DNA of 6,829 nucleotides from Nitrospirota bacterium. Lineage in GTDB: Bacteria > Nitrospirota > Nitrospiria > Nitrospirales > UBA8639. The stretch spans positions 233,053 through 239,881 of the forward strand of contig CP070628.1 in NCBI GenBank assembly GCA_020355985.1. Reading direction: 5' to 3'. Made by a program: the position numbers and the translations under genes. Numbering within the stretch: the first letter of the stretch is position 1; the number at the start of each line of letters is the position of its first letter. Below the pieces are notes generated by a model. It saw only the letters and a list, made by a program, of their open reading frames with translations, did no database searches and was not told where the DNA came from. This document shows positions 1-6,678 of the stretch, in pieces.

Positions 1-152
1 ATTCTCATCCTGCTCCTTCTACAAAGACCCATAAGTGCACGGACGCCGCCCACTAGCAAGAAGAACTCAACCCCGTATAGTTTTTTTAGGGGAAAAGTGG
101 AGAATAATAATGGCTCGGCCCACATGTACCTTTAATTCTGTTTTTTGTGGCC

Positions 153-180
153 TTTTCAAGAAAGAAAAGTCTGTTACACT
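153..180 (+). promoter_or_regulatory. Candidate sigma-70-like promoter for the DUF3015 gene
   Basis: TTTTCA at 153-158 and TACACT at 175-180 each match four of six consensus positions (TTGACA, TATAAT) and are separated by 16 bp in an AT-rich stretch. The predicted start site would be near 186-188, giving an untranslated leader of about 50 nt before the ATG at 236. Matches this weak are common by chance, so this is only the best candidate in the region. Confidence 0.22.
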
Positions 181-223
181 AATTTCAATAAGAAAATTCC
201 ATTGTTTTTTTAAACGTCACAAT

Positions 224-230
224 GAGGAGG
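224..230 (+). promoter_or_regulatory. Strong Shine-Dalgarno fixing the DUF3015 start
   Basis: GAGGAGG lies 5 nt before the ATG at 236. It is the strongest ribosome binding site in the window. Together with the signal peptide that begins at that ATG, it decides the start in favour of 236 over the upstream in-frame ATG at 35. Confidence 0.85.
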
Positions 231-235
231 ACAGC

Positions 236-751
236 ATGGCAAAAAAACCATTGGCATTCGTGTTCGCATTGTTTTTGGTCATGGGAATGTCGAGCATGGC
301 GTTAGGGGCTCATGATAGCACGGGTCCGGGTTGCGGCCTGGGGAAATTAGCCTGGCAAGACTACCAAAATAAACATAACATTGCCCCTCAGGTTGCAATG
401 GCCACAACGAATGGTACGTTTGGTTCTCAAACCTTCGGCATCAGCAGTGGCACCTCCGGCTGTTCAAATGATGGCCAACTTTTTACATCAGAGAAAGTTA
501 ATGTGTTTACGGCCATGAATTTCGATAACTTGTCACAAGAAATGGCGCAGGGCCAAGGTGAACATTTGACGTCATTGGCTACACTGATGGGCATTCCTGA
601 AGAAAATCATCAGGAATTTTTTGCAATGACACAGGAGAATTATACAACCCTCGTTCAAGCTGGAGAAACATCTCCAAAGGCCGTAGTGAAGGCGATTCAT
701 GACGCCATGTCAGGCCATATTGTTTTGGCGCAAGCCACTACAATTAAATAG
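236..751 (+). CDS. Secreted DUF3015-family protein
   Basis: This 171-residue exported protein is of unknown biochemical function. The N-terminus is a clear signal peptide: Lys at residues 3-4, a hydrophobic core at about 6-22 (LAFVFALFLVMGM), and a probable signal peptidase I site after the ALGA segment at about residue 25. The mature part has the marks of DUF3015 proteins: an early Gly/Cys-rich GPGCGLG segment (Cys33), the ATTNGTFGSQTFGISSGTSG stretch leading to Cys76, and a helical C-terminal half with the MAQGQGEHLTSLATLMGIP segment (103-121). Cys33 and Cys76 are the only cysteines after the signal peptide and could form a disulfide. The length is usual for the family. The start at 236 follows a GAGGAGG site, and the gene ends 9 nt before a strong terminator. 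A periplasmic location is inferred. Family assignment is by motif recognition and is fairly firm; the function is unknown. Confidence 0.85.
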   Translation: MAKKPLAFVFALFLVMGMSSMALGAHDSTGPGCGLGKLAWQDYQNKHNIAPQVAMATTNGTFGSQTFGISSGTSGCSNDGQLFTSEKVNVFTAMNFDNLSQEMAQGQGEHLTSLATLMGIPEENHQEFFAMTQENYTTLVQAGETSPKAVVKAIHDAMSGHIVLAQATTIK

Positions 752-760
752 ATCCTGTTA

Positions 761-795
761 GGCTCCGGCTTTTTAAGCCGGAGCCTTTTCTTTTC
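761..795 (+). terminator. Intrinsic terminator after DUF3015 gene
   Basis: GGCTCCGGCTT (761-771) pairs perfectly with AAGCCGGAGCC (775-785) around a TTT loop. The stem is 11 bp and GC-rich, and it is followed by TTTTCTTTT (786-794). This is a canonical Rho-independent terminator. It lies only 9 nt past the DUF3015 stop and about 20 nt before the next start codon, so the DUF4105 gene downstream depends on read-through or on a promoter inside or very close to the terminator. Confidence 0.93.
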
Positions 796-815
796 TCATT
801 TGTCTCTCCCCGCAT

Positions 816-2723
816 GTGGTAATACGCCTTTTTATTGGCTTTTGGCTATTTTCTTTCCATTTTTTTGTAGCCACCACACAAGGGGCAACCCCACCATATC
901 TTCAAGAACTGGTTGAGCAAGCCGTCAGGGACAAGCTCTACGAGCAACGCTCTTGGCATCTCTTACTCCATTACCGGAAAAACTTCGTTGGTGGTCACAC
1001 CAGCGAAGTCGACGATCCAGGATTTTTCCTGGCAGACAATGGAAAGACTGATCCCGAAGCGGAATTAAAGGCCACCCTTACCTTCTTTTTTTCCAATGCA
1101 TTGGTGGGTCGATCACAACAACCTGCGCAATGCGCGTTTGTCGCCCGCTATCACTGGCTTAACGAAAAATTGAAATTTGACGAAACCAAACTCCCTCCCC
1201 GCCCATGTGAACGTTTTCATCAATGGTTTGATGAGTTTGATGCCGAATATATTTCCATGATTTTCCCCTCAGCTTACATGGGGAATCCCGCTTCCATGTT
1301 TGGCCACACCTTTCTCCGAGTTGATCCAAAAGACCAAACCGAACAAACACGGATTCTGGCCTATACGATCAACTATGCAGCAGAGGTGCCGCCCAATCCA
1401 GGAATCGAATACGCCTATAAAGGAATTTTTGGAAGATATAAAGGATTTTTCTCGACCATACCCTATTATTTGAAAGTGCAGGAATACCGAGATATTGAGA
1501 ATCGAGATATTTGGGAATACCGCCTCAATTTTTCTCCAAAACAAATTGATCGGCTGCTCATGCATGCCTGGGAATTGGGCAATGCCTATTTTGATTATTT
1601 CTTTTTTAAAGAAAATTGTGCCTATCATATTCTTTCCCTATTGGAAGTGGCTGACCCTTCACTCCGTCTCACTGAACGGTTTCATTTCTGGACGATTCCG
1701 GCAGATACCATACGCCTCTTGGTCAAAAATCAAGGTCTGGTGGGAGAAGTTTCTTATCGACCAGCACGAAGCACACAACTCAAGCGGAAGCGAGAAATTA
1801 TTAGCCAGAAAGAGCGCCAATGGATAGCTCAACTGGTAGAAGACCCATCTGTTTCCCAACATGAGGAATTTTTGGCTTTCTCCACGGAAGAGCAGGCTTC
1901 TCTGTTGGACGTTGCCTCAGATTTCTTGCGTTACCAAAGTTTGACCGACAAAGATAAAGCTGAGAAATATAAAAAGAGCAATCACGCGGTGTTGGTGGAG
2001 CGTAGCAAACGAAGAATACCTTCTTCCCCGTTTCAGGTTACTCCACTGACTCCTTCCCCTGAACACGGACATGAATCCTTCCGAGTCGGAACCGGGGGGG
2101 GCTGGAGAAACCACGAGATGTTCGAAGAAATTAGCTTCCGAGCCGTTTATCACGATTTATTGGACCCTGACCCAGGGTACACATTAGATTCTCAAATTGT
2201 CTTAGGGGATCTTGGGCTTAGACATTATCATTCTAGAAACCAATTTCGAGTGGAACGTTTTACTCTGGCCAATATCATTTCCTTAGCCCCTGTTGATTCG
2301 TGGTTTCAATCGCCTTCATGGAAAATCAACGTTGGAATGGACACGGTCAAATTCCATTCCTGTGATCTGTGTTCCAACGGCCATTTCAATGGTGGGATCG
2401 GAGGAGCAGTGGAGACTCAATTTCTGCAAAGAGAAGTCTTTTTTTTATTTGGAGAATTGGACGCGAATGTAAGTGGGGCCTATGACAAGAATTACCGAGC
2501 AGGCGGCGGCGTGTCTGGCGGAGTCATGGCGAACGTGACCGATAACTGGAAATGGCTCGTATCAGCAAGCTATATGGGTTATCCTCTTGGAGATCGATCG
2601 GATGATACACCTATTTCGGTAGGTCAACGATGGACGTTCGCCAAAAATTTCGCTTTTCGAACGACCTACACTCACCACGACGCGGACAATGAAGTCTTTG
2701 CTGTATTTCACGGGTATTTTTAA
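816..2723 (+). CDS. DUF4105 / Lnb N-terminal-domain envelope protein with beta-rich C-terminus
   Basis: This 635-residue envelope protein starts at GTG, the only usable start before the hydrophobic signal segment (residues 2-19, VIRLFIGFWLFSFHFFVA). An ATG at 814 is out of frame and stops at once. No clear Shine-Dalgarno is visible. Residues about 140-300 form the DUF4105 domain, also named the Lnb N-terminal periplasmic domain after a Bacteroides lipoprotein N-acyltransferase. The family's His and Cys signatures are both present: SMFGHTFLRVD (His164) and FKENCAYHIL (Cys268), a likely thiol catalytic pair. Residues about 300-410 are charged and helical. From about 420 to the end the sequence alternates polar and hydrophobic residues, is Gly- and aromatic-rich, and ends in ...HGYF, which suggests an outer-membrane beta-barrel. 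It lacks the C-terminal membrane helices I would expect in Bacteroides Lnb, so acyltransferase activity should not be assumed. A CxxC (516/519) sits in the C-terminal half. Confidence 0.85.
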   Translation: MVIRLFIGFWLFSFHFFVATTQGATPPYLQELVEQAVRDKLYEQRSWHLLLHYRKNFVGGHTSEVDDPGFFLADNGKTDPEAELKATLTFFFSNALVGRSQQPAQCAFVARYHWLNEKLKFDETKLPPRPCERFHQWFDEFDAEYISMIFPSAYMGNPASMFGHTFLRVDPKDQTEQTRILAYTINYAAEVPPNPGIEYAYKGIFGRYKGFFSTIPYYLKVQEYRDIENRDIWEYRLNFSPKQIDRLLMHAWELGNAYFDYFFFKENCAYHILSLLEVADPSLRLTERFHFWTIPADTIRLLVKNQGLVGEVSYRPARSTQLKRKREIISQKERQWIAQLVEDPSVSQHEEFLAFSTEEQASLLDVASDFLRYQSLTDKDKAEKYKKSNHAVLVERSKRRIPSSPFQVTPLTPSPEHGHESFRVGTGGGWRNHEMFEEISFRAVYHDLLDPDPGYTLDSQIVLGDLGLRHYHSRNQFRVERFTLANIISLAPVDSWFQSPSWKINVGMDTVKFHSCDLCSNGHFNGGIGGAVETQFLQREVFFLFGELDANVSGAYDKNYRAGGGVSGGVMANVTDNWKWLVSASYMGYPLGDRSDDTPISVGQRWTFAKNFAFRTTYTHHDADNEVFAVFHGYF

Positions 2724-2735
2724 CCCTCAAAAAGA

Positions 2736-2870
2736 CTAGGCAAACCAAAACCTTATTTTAACACCATTACTGAGCTCGAGCTGATGCGGATAATCAGGAA
2801 AGGTCAAATTCAAGGCAGGAAGGTCAAGGCCCTCAATGTAGCCGAACAATTCTATGCTTTGGCTTCCTAA
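2736..2870 (+). pseudogene. Remnant of IS6-family transposase C-terminus
   Basis: In one + frame this stretch reads LGKPKPYFN, then TITELELMRIIRKGQIQG, then a 17-residue tail ending FYALAS and TAA (2868-2870). This matches the C-terminal signature of IS6/IS26-type DDE transposases: TI-x-G-x-E-x-M-x-x-I/L-RKGQ, followed by about 20 residues ending in a phenylalanine-containing hydrophobic tail (compare GIEVMRALRKGQA in IS26). The glycine of the motif is Glu here and the segment before it seems shortened, both signs of decay. The DDE catalytic core is absent, and I find no terminal inverted repeat next to it. It begins about 12 nt after the DUF4105 stop, so an element once landed between the two gene blocks and has since been almost fully deleted. 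The assignment rests on a short motif. Confidence 0.62.
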
Positions 2871-3156
2871 TCTCGTCCCCAATGAAATAATTCCCCCAAA
2901 AACTCATTCAAGCCAAAAATTGTTCCACTATCGCAGGGTCTCCTCTTACGATGTCGTTTTGACCATGTTGCAGGAAATTTGGAGATATTTCCCAATCTGT
3001 CTTGTCTCTATTTGAGTTGATATTAATTCCGTTAATGGTGAAAGGCAGATGGACAACATTAGCCTAATCCTTCTCTGTTGAATTATTATAGGAAGTAATG
3101 GTTAGCCCTCGATCGACAATCGTGATCGTTGTCAACAAAAACGCTGTGAGCCAACA
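2871..3156. other. Intergenic stretch without a supportable gene
   Basis: AT-rich intergenic DNA separates the IS6 remnant from the XRE-MBL gene. On the minus strand 2908-3063 is free of stops for 51 codons and gives a hydrophilic, protein-like translation, but it has no usual start codon and no ribosome site; it may be another decayed fragment. On the + strand a TATTAT hexamer (3084-3089) could be a -10 element, though no good -35 lies 16-18 bp before it. A short dyad at 3115-3133 is listed separately. I see no terminator hairpin for the DUF4105 gene. Confidence 0.5.
3115..3133. promoter_or_regulatory. Short dyad, possible operator
   Basis: GACAA (3115-3119) and TTGTC (3129-3133) form exact 5-bp inverted arms around a 9-nt centre, ending 23 nt before the start of the XRE-MBL gene. 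XRE-family regulators often bind dyads of about this size near their own promoters, so this is a candidate autoregulatory site. The arms are short enough to occur by chance, and only the position supports the idea. Confidence 0.22.
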
Positions 3157-4008
3157 ATGAGTTTAGAAGATGAATTTTGCGATATTCTGAAGAAGGCCAG
3201 ATTTGGGCAAGGGCAGGGTCTGGCTGCGTTAGCCGAGCTTACGCAGATCGAGCCTTCAGACCTGGAAAGGCTGGAGAAAGGCCAGCGGCTACCGACTAAG
3301 GGGGAAATTCAACATATCTGTCAGGCCTTGCACTTGCGATTACATTCCTTAGTGGCCATCACGCTTGATGGCTGGGTTCCGCAACCCCAGCCGGAATGGA
3401 CAACCGAAGATGACATGGTGGAAACCATCAGAGGCGATATTGGCGGCTATGAAGTCAAAGGGTATCTTCTGACAGATCCTGAGACCAAACAAACCCTTAT
3501 GATTGATACCGGGTATAATGCTCAACAGATGTTGGCAACGATCAAAAAACGAGAGTTGACTTTAATCGGTGTGGGATTGACCCATGGTCACGCCGACCAT
3601 GCAGGAGGCTTGGAAGAGATCTTGGCGGAATGGCCGGTGCCGGTCTATTTGGGCAACGGAGATTTTGATTTGCTCCCATGGAAACCCGACCCTGCCTCGT
3701 TAAGGATTCCGACCGACCATCACATGATTGCACTCGGAGAATTAACGGTGGAATGCCTGGCCACTCCAGGCCACACACCAGGTGGGTTTTGTTATCTCAC
3801 CTCACGAAAAGGGCAAGTTCTTTGTTTTGTGGGAGACACGCTATTTGCTGGTTCGGTTGGCCGATCTAATCCCTTTTCTTTGTACCCTCAACACCTGCAA
3901 TCGGTCCGTCAAACTTTGTTACACTTACCTAAAGACACGGTCCTGTTTCCTGGCCACGGTCCTTCCACCACGGTGGCGGAAGAACAGACGCACAATCCCT
4001 TTGGATAA
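3157..4008 (+). CDS. XRE helix-turn-helix fused to MBL-fold hydrolase
   Basis: This 283-residue cytoplasmic protein has two domains. Residues about 8-68 are an XRE/Cro-type helix-turn-helix: LAALAELTQIEPSDLERLEKG is the turn-and-recognition-helix pattern, followed by QALHLRLHSL. Residues about 88-280 are a metallo-beta-lactamase-fold hydrolase of the glyoxalase II-like branch, with every metal-ligand motif intact: THGHADHAGG (His143, His145, Asp147, His148), ATPGHTPGG (His206), GDTLFAGSVGR (Asp227) and FPGHGP (His267). Such enzymes hydrolyse thioesters or related esters; the substrate here cannot be read from sequence. The C-terminus is short, without the helical substrate-binding domain of full-length glyoxalase II. 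The fusion suggests either a regulator that senses a metabolite through a catalytic domain or a DNA-tethered hydrolase. The ATG at 3157 has only a weak GTGAG 6 nt upstream. The M50 protease gene follows after 48 nt and is probably co-transcribed. Confidence 0.88.
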   Translation: MSLEDEFCDILKKARFGQGQGLAALAELTQIEPSDLERLEKGQRLPTKGEIQHICQALHLRLHSLVAITLDGWVPQPQPEWTTEDDMVETIRGDIGGYEVKGYLLTDPETKQTLMIDTGYNAQQMLATIKKRELTLIGVGLTHGHADHAGGLEEILAEWPVPVYLGNGDFDLLPWKPDPASLRIPTDHHMIALGELTVECLATPGHTPGGFCYLTSRKGQVLCFVGDTLFAGSVGRSNPFSLYPQHLQSVRQTLLHLPKDTVLFPGHGPSTTVAEEQTHNPFG

Positions 4009-4056
4009 CCTAAAAATCGACTAGATCCCCGTTTCCTCGACGAGATATTCATCACC

Positions 4057-5181
4057 ATGTCCCACCCTTTCCAAGATGATCCCCGTTTACCAGATGACCA
4101 AGAACCGAATTCGACGGCACTCCCTCCAACCGATCCTTCTTTATCGGATACGTCAGAATCGACTCCTCAAGGTTCTCTCATCAGACCCATCGCGAAAGAA
4201 GATGTCATTCGGCAACCCCTGCTGACCAATTCTCATGGCGTCACCTGGCGATCCAATCCCCCTTCATCAGAGAACGAACAACGGGAGTTTTTGTCGTATC
4301 ATGAACCTCTCCCACCACCCAGTACCTTTTCGGCTTGGGGCCTGCCCATCCTACTTTTCGGCCTCACGGTGTTTACTACCCTATGGGCTGGGGCCTACCA
4401 GGTTAATACGAAACCAATTACAGGCGCCTGGGACTTTCTCACCAAATATCCTGATTCTTTGTTAAATGGTTTACCTTTCGCAGCAACTCTCCTAGGCATT
4501 TTGGTCATCCATGAACTGGGGCACTACATAATGGCACGCATCCATCGTGTGCCCGCGTCTTTTCCACTTTTCATCCCTGGACCCCCACAATTCATTGGGA
4601 CCTTCGGGGCCGTCATTCGCATGCGCTCCCCCATTATGAAACGGCAAGCATTGTTCGACATTGGCGTGGCCGGACCAATTGCAGGATTTATTGCTGCTGT
4701 GGTTGCCATAATCGTCGGACTCTCATTTTCATATGTCACTCCCAAAGAACATGTCTTCGGCCTCCAACTGGGAGAACCCCTTCTCTTGCAAGGATTTGCC
4801 TGGCTCATGTTTGGTCCCATTCCACCTACACATGACCTGGTTCTGCATCCGATTGCTTTTGCTGCCTGGTTTGGGTTTTTCGTGACCGCTATTAATCTGT
4901 TACCTTTGGGACAACTAGATGGTGGGCATGTGGCATTTGCAGTTCTTGGGCGGCAACAACGGCAGTTGGCGTATGCCACCGTTCCCATTCTAATATACCT
5001 GGGCCTCACAGGTTGGCCTGGATGGATTGTCTGGGTAGGGATGGCAGGCATCGTTGGCCTGGCCCATCCTCCGGTCACCGATCCGGATATCCGTTTAGGA
5101 AAAGGCCGGCGGTGGGTCGCCTGGGGAGCCCTTATCATTTTTATTATCACATTTGCGCCGGTTCCTTTTTCGGTAGGTTGA
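4057..5181 (+). CDS. Site-2-type M50 intramembrane metalloprotease
   Basis: This 374-residue inner-membrane zinc protease should cleave membrane-embedded or membrane-proximal substrates. The zinc-binding HELGH lies within a hydrophobic helix (His152, Glu153, His156), and the third ligand is Asp288 in LLPLGQLDGGH. The GTFGAVIRMRSP segment (181-192) and DIGVAGPIAGF (201-211) are also typical of M50 proteins close to the EGY and cyanobacterial branch. Hydrophobic segments lie near 94-113, 138-158, 198-226, 264-284, 306-335 and 352-370. There is no PDZ or CBS domain, unlike RseP or SpoIVFB-like proteases. The first 90 or so residues are hydrophilic and rich in Pro, Ser, Asp and Glu, probably a disordered cytoplasmic tail. 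The ATG at 4057 has no strong Shine-Dalgarno. The gene sits 48 nt after the XRE-MBL gene and is closed by a terminator. No anti-sigma factor or other obvious substrate is encoded nearby. Confidence 0.9.
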   Translation: MSHPFQDDPRLPDDQEPNSTALPPTDPSLSDTSESTPQGSLIRPIAKEDVIRQPLLTNSHGVTWRSNPPSSENEQREFLSYHEPLPPPSTFSAWGLPILLFGLTVFTTLWAGAYQVNTKPITGAWDFLTKYPDSLLNGLPFAATLLGILVIHELGHYIMARIHRVPASFPLFIPGPPQFIGTFGAVIRMRSPIMKRQALFDIGVAGPIAGFIAAVVAIIVGLSFSYVTPKEHVFGLQLGEPLLLQGFAWLMFGPIPPTHDLVLHPIAFAAWFGFFVTAINLLPLGQLDGGHVAFAVLGRQQRQLAYATVPILIYLGLTGWPGWIVWVGMAGIVGLAHPPVTDPDIRLGKGRRWVAWGALIIFIITFAPVPFSVG

Positions 5182-5204
5182 AACTTGAGAGTCTTCTATT
5201 TTAT

Positions 5205-5240
5205 AAAACCTTCTCATTCAGAAGGGTTTTTTGTATTTTG
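5205..5240 (+). terminator. Intrinsic terminator after M50 protease gene
   Basis: AAAACCTTCT (5205-5214) pairs with AGAAGGGTTTT (5220-5230) around a CATTC loop, with one bulged G. The T-rich tract TTTTTTGTATTTT (5227-5239) follows. It lies 23 nt past the M50 stop and ends the XRE-MBL/M50 unit, so the M20 gene probably has its own promoter in 5241-5290, where I see no clear one. Confidence 0.8.
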
Positions 5241-5295
5241 CAGAATACCTAAAACCCAATCCGAATCTATTTCCCACTAACAGGATCCCTCCAAG

Positions 5296-6657
5296 ATGGC
5301 GTTTCAGGATTCCCACTTAAGCACCTACATTCAAGAGCAGCGTTCTAATTTTGAAGATATGTTAGGGCAGATGGTGGAAACACCTTCTGTAAGTTCAGAC
5401 CCAGATAAAGCATCAGATATGCAAAAGATGGCTGAACTGGCTGTGGAGCATCTTGAGCAATTCGGCGCACGTGCAACGATCGTTAACACCAAAGGGTACC
5501 CCAGTGTAGCGGGAGAATGGTGGGCGGGACGGCAATACCCCTCAGTCACCATTTATAATCACTTGGATGTTCAGCCGGCTCTGGAACCGGAATGGCGACA
5601 GTCCCCATTTACCTTTCACAAAGACGGCGACCGATATTGTGGCCGTGGCACAACTGATGACAAAGGCCCGGCACTCGCCGCCATGTTTGCAGCACGATTC
5701 GCCAGAGAAGCTGGCATTCCTCTCAATATTCGTGTCCTCTGGGAATTAGAAGAAGAAATTGGCAGCCCCAATTTTTCCGAAGTCTTAAAGAAATCAAAAA
5801 TGGTTCCCCCATCCGATTCAGTGTTGGTTTCGGATACGATTTGGGTTGCGAAAAATCGTCCCGCCCTCTCCTGTGGGCTGCGGGGTCTGTTAACGGCTCG
5901 AATGGTTCTTCGCACGGGAGAAAACGACGTGCATTCAGGCCTCGTCGGAGGTGGGGCTCGCAATCCCCTAGTAGAATTGTGTGATGCAGCCTACTCCTGC
6001 CTAGATGCTAAAACCGGTCGAGTGAAGATCCCAGGGTTTTACGATGATGTGGTGCCACCCTCTCGAACGGAAATGAAAGACTTCGTGGCCTCAGGCTTTC
6101 AAGTACGGAAGTTTAAAGAAGCCTATCAACTACGCTCACTGCGAACCTCAGACCCTAAGGATTTGCTTAAACGCATTTGGGCCTGGCCGACCTTTGAGGT
6201 GCATGGCTTACTTGGCGGACACACGGGACCTGGCGTGAAAACCATTGTTCCCGCTTGGGGAGAACTCAAAGTCAGCATGCGTTTGGTCCCTAATCAGAAA
6301 CCCCAAAAGATCTTCCGTCTGTTAAAAAAGCATCTCCGTGAGCGCAACCCGGATATCGAAGGAATCAACGATGGGGCCCTGGAACCCTATCGTGGTATTT
6401 CAGAAGGTCCCTATGCCGAAGCATTACAAAATGCGGTCGAACAAGGTTTTGGTCGTCGCCCGGTGTTCGTCAGAGAAGGTGGGTCAATCGGAGCAGTCGC
6501 CACGTTACAACGAACCTGGAAAGTTCCCATTTTATTTATGGGTCTCAGTCTACCCGAACATGGTTACCATGCACCAAATGAAAACTTCGACTGGGGCCAA
6601 GCCTCAGGGGGCATGCACGCCTTCGTGGAATATTTCCGCGCTTTAAGTCGGATGTAA
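5296..6657 (+). CDS. M20-family metallopeptidase (dipeptidase type)
   Basis: This 453-residue cytoplasmic two-metal hydrolase belongs to the M20 family (ArgE/DapE/CPG2/carnosinase group). The family removes C-terminal or acyl-linked residues from dipeptides and amidated amino acids. Length and motifs fit the dipeptidase/carnosinase-like branch, and the exact substrate is open. All catalytic positions are visible: NHLDVQP (His89 ligand, Asp91), GTTDDKGP (bridging Asp at 121/122), ELEEEIGS (by alignment to carnosinase, Glu153 general base and Glu154 ligand), SDT (Asp180) and EHGYHAPNE (His425 ligand). DVHSG (His213) marks the dimerisation/lid domain at about 190-320. No signal peptide is present. 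The ATG at 5296 has AGGA 10 nt upstream. The gene stands alone between a terminator and the terminal inverted repeat. Its last 35 nt are repeated in inverted orientation at the window's end. Confidence 0.92.
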   Translation: MAFQDSHLSTYIQEQRSNFEDMLGQMVETPSVSSDPDKASDMQKMAELAVEHLEQFGARATIVNTKGYPSVAGEWWAGRQYPSVTIYNHLDVQPALEPEWRQSPFTFHKDGDRYCGRGTTDDKGPALAAMFAARFAREAGIPLNIRVLWELEEEIGSPNFSEVLKKSKMVPPSDSVLVSDTIWVAKNRPALSCGLRGLLTARMVLRTGENDVHSGLVGGGARNPLVELCDAAYSCLDAKTGRVKIPGFYDDVVPPSRTEMKDFVASGFQVRKFKEAYQLRSLRTSDPKDLLKRIWAWPTFEVHGLLGGHTGPGVKTIVPAWGELKVSMRLVPNQKPQKIFRLLKKHLRERNPDIEGINDGALEPYRGISEGPYAEALQNAVEQGFGRRPVFVREGGSIGAVATLQRTWKVPILFMGLSLPEHGYHAPNENFDWGQASGGMHAFVEYFRALSRM

Positions 6658-6678
6658 CTCATCACTCCAGAAGAACAG

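Larger units (their letters stand above)
1..235. other. Upstream leader region, no assignable gene
   Basis: No convincing gene is visible here. One + frame is open from position 1 to a stop near 135. Another reads about 17 codons to a TAG near 54 and could be the tail of a gene that begins outside the window, but neither gives a recognisable protein. The stretch from about 100 to 220 is AT-rich, as expected for the promoter and 5' untranslated region of the DUF3015 gene. An ATG at 35 is in frame with that gene. The 67 residues it would add are basic and low in complexity, and they would place the signal peptide internally, so I treat them as non-coding. Confidence 0.5.

Noticed and set aside
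40..100. CCCC...GGGG pairing around a T-run as a terminator or riboswitch
   Set aside because: Only about 4 bp can pair and the T-run lies inside the loop; no known aptamer core is recognisable.
35..235. Extension of the DUF3015 gene to the ATG at 35
   Set aside because: The extra 67 residues are basic and unlike the family, would bury the signal peptide, and lack a ribosome site; the ATG at 236 has GAGGAGG 5 nt upstream.
1269..1628. 119-codon minus-strand open frame inside the DUF4105 gene
   Set aside because: It is antisense to the conserved His164 and Cys268 region; the + strand product is a clear family member.
4524..5150. 208-codon minus-strand open frame
   Set aside because: It lies entirely inside the M50 gene, opposite its conserved motifs, and its Arg/Pro/Cys-rich translation is typical of an antisense shadow.
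5616..5963. 115-codon minus-strand open frame
   Set aside because: It lies opposite the M20 catalytic motifs, with no ribosome site or recognisable domain.
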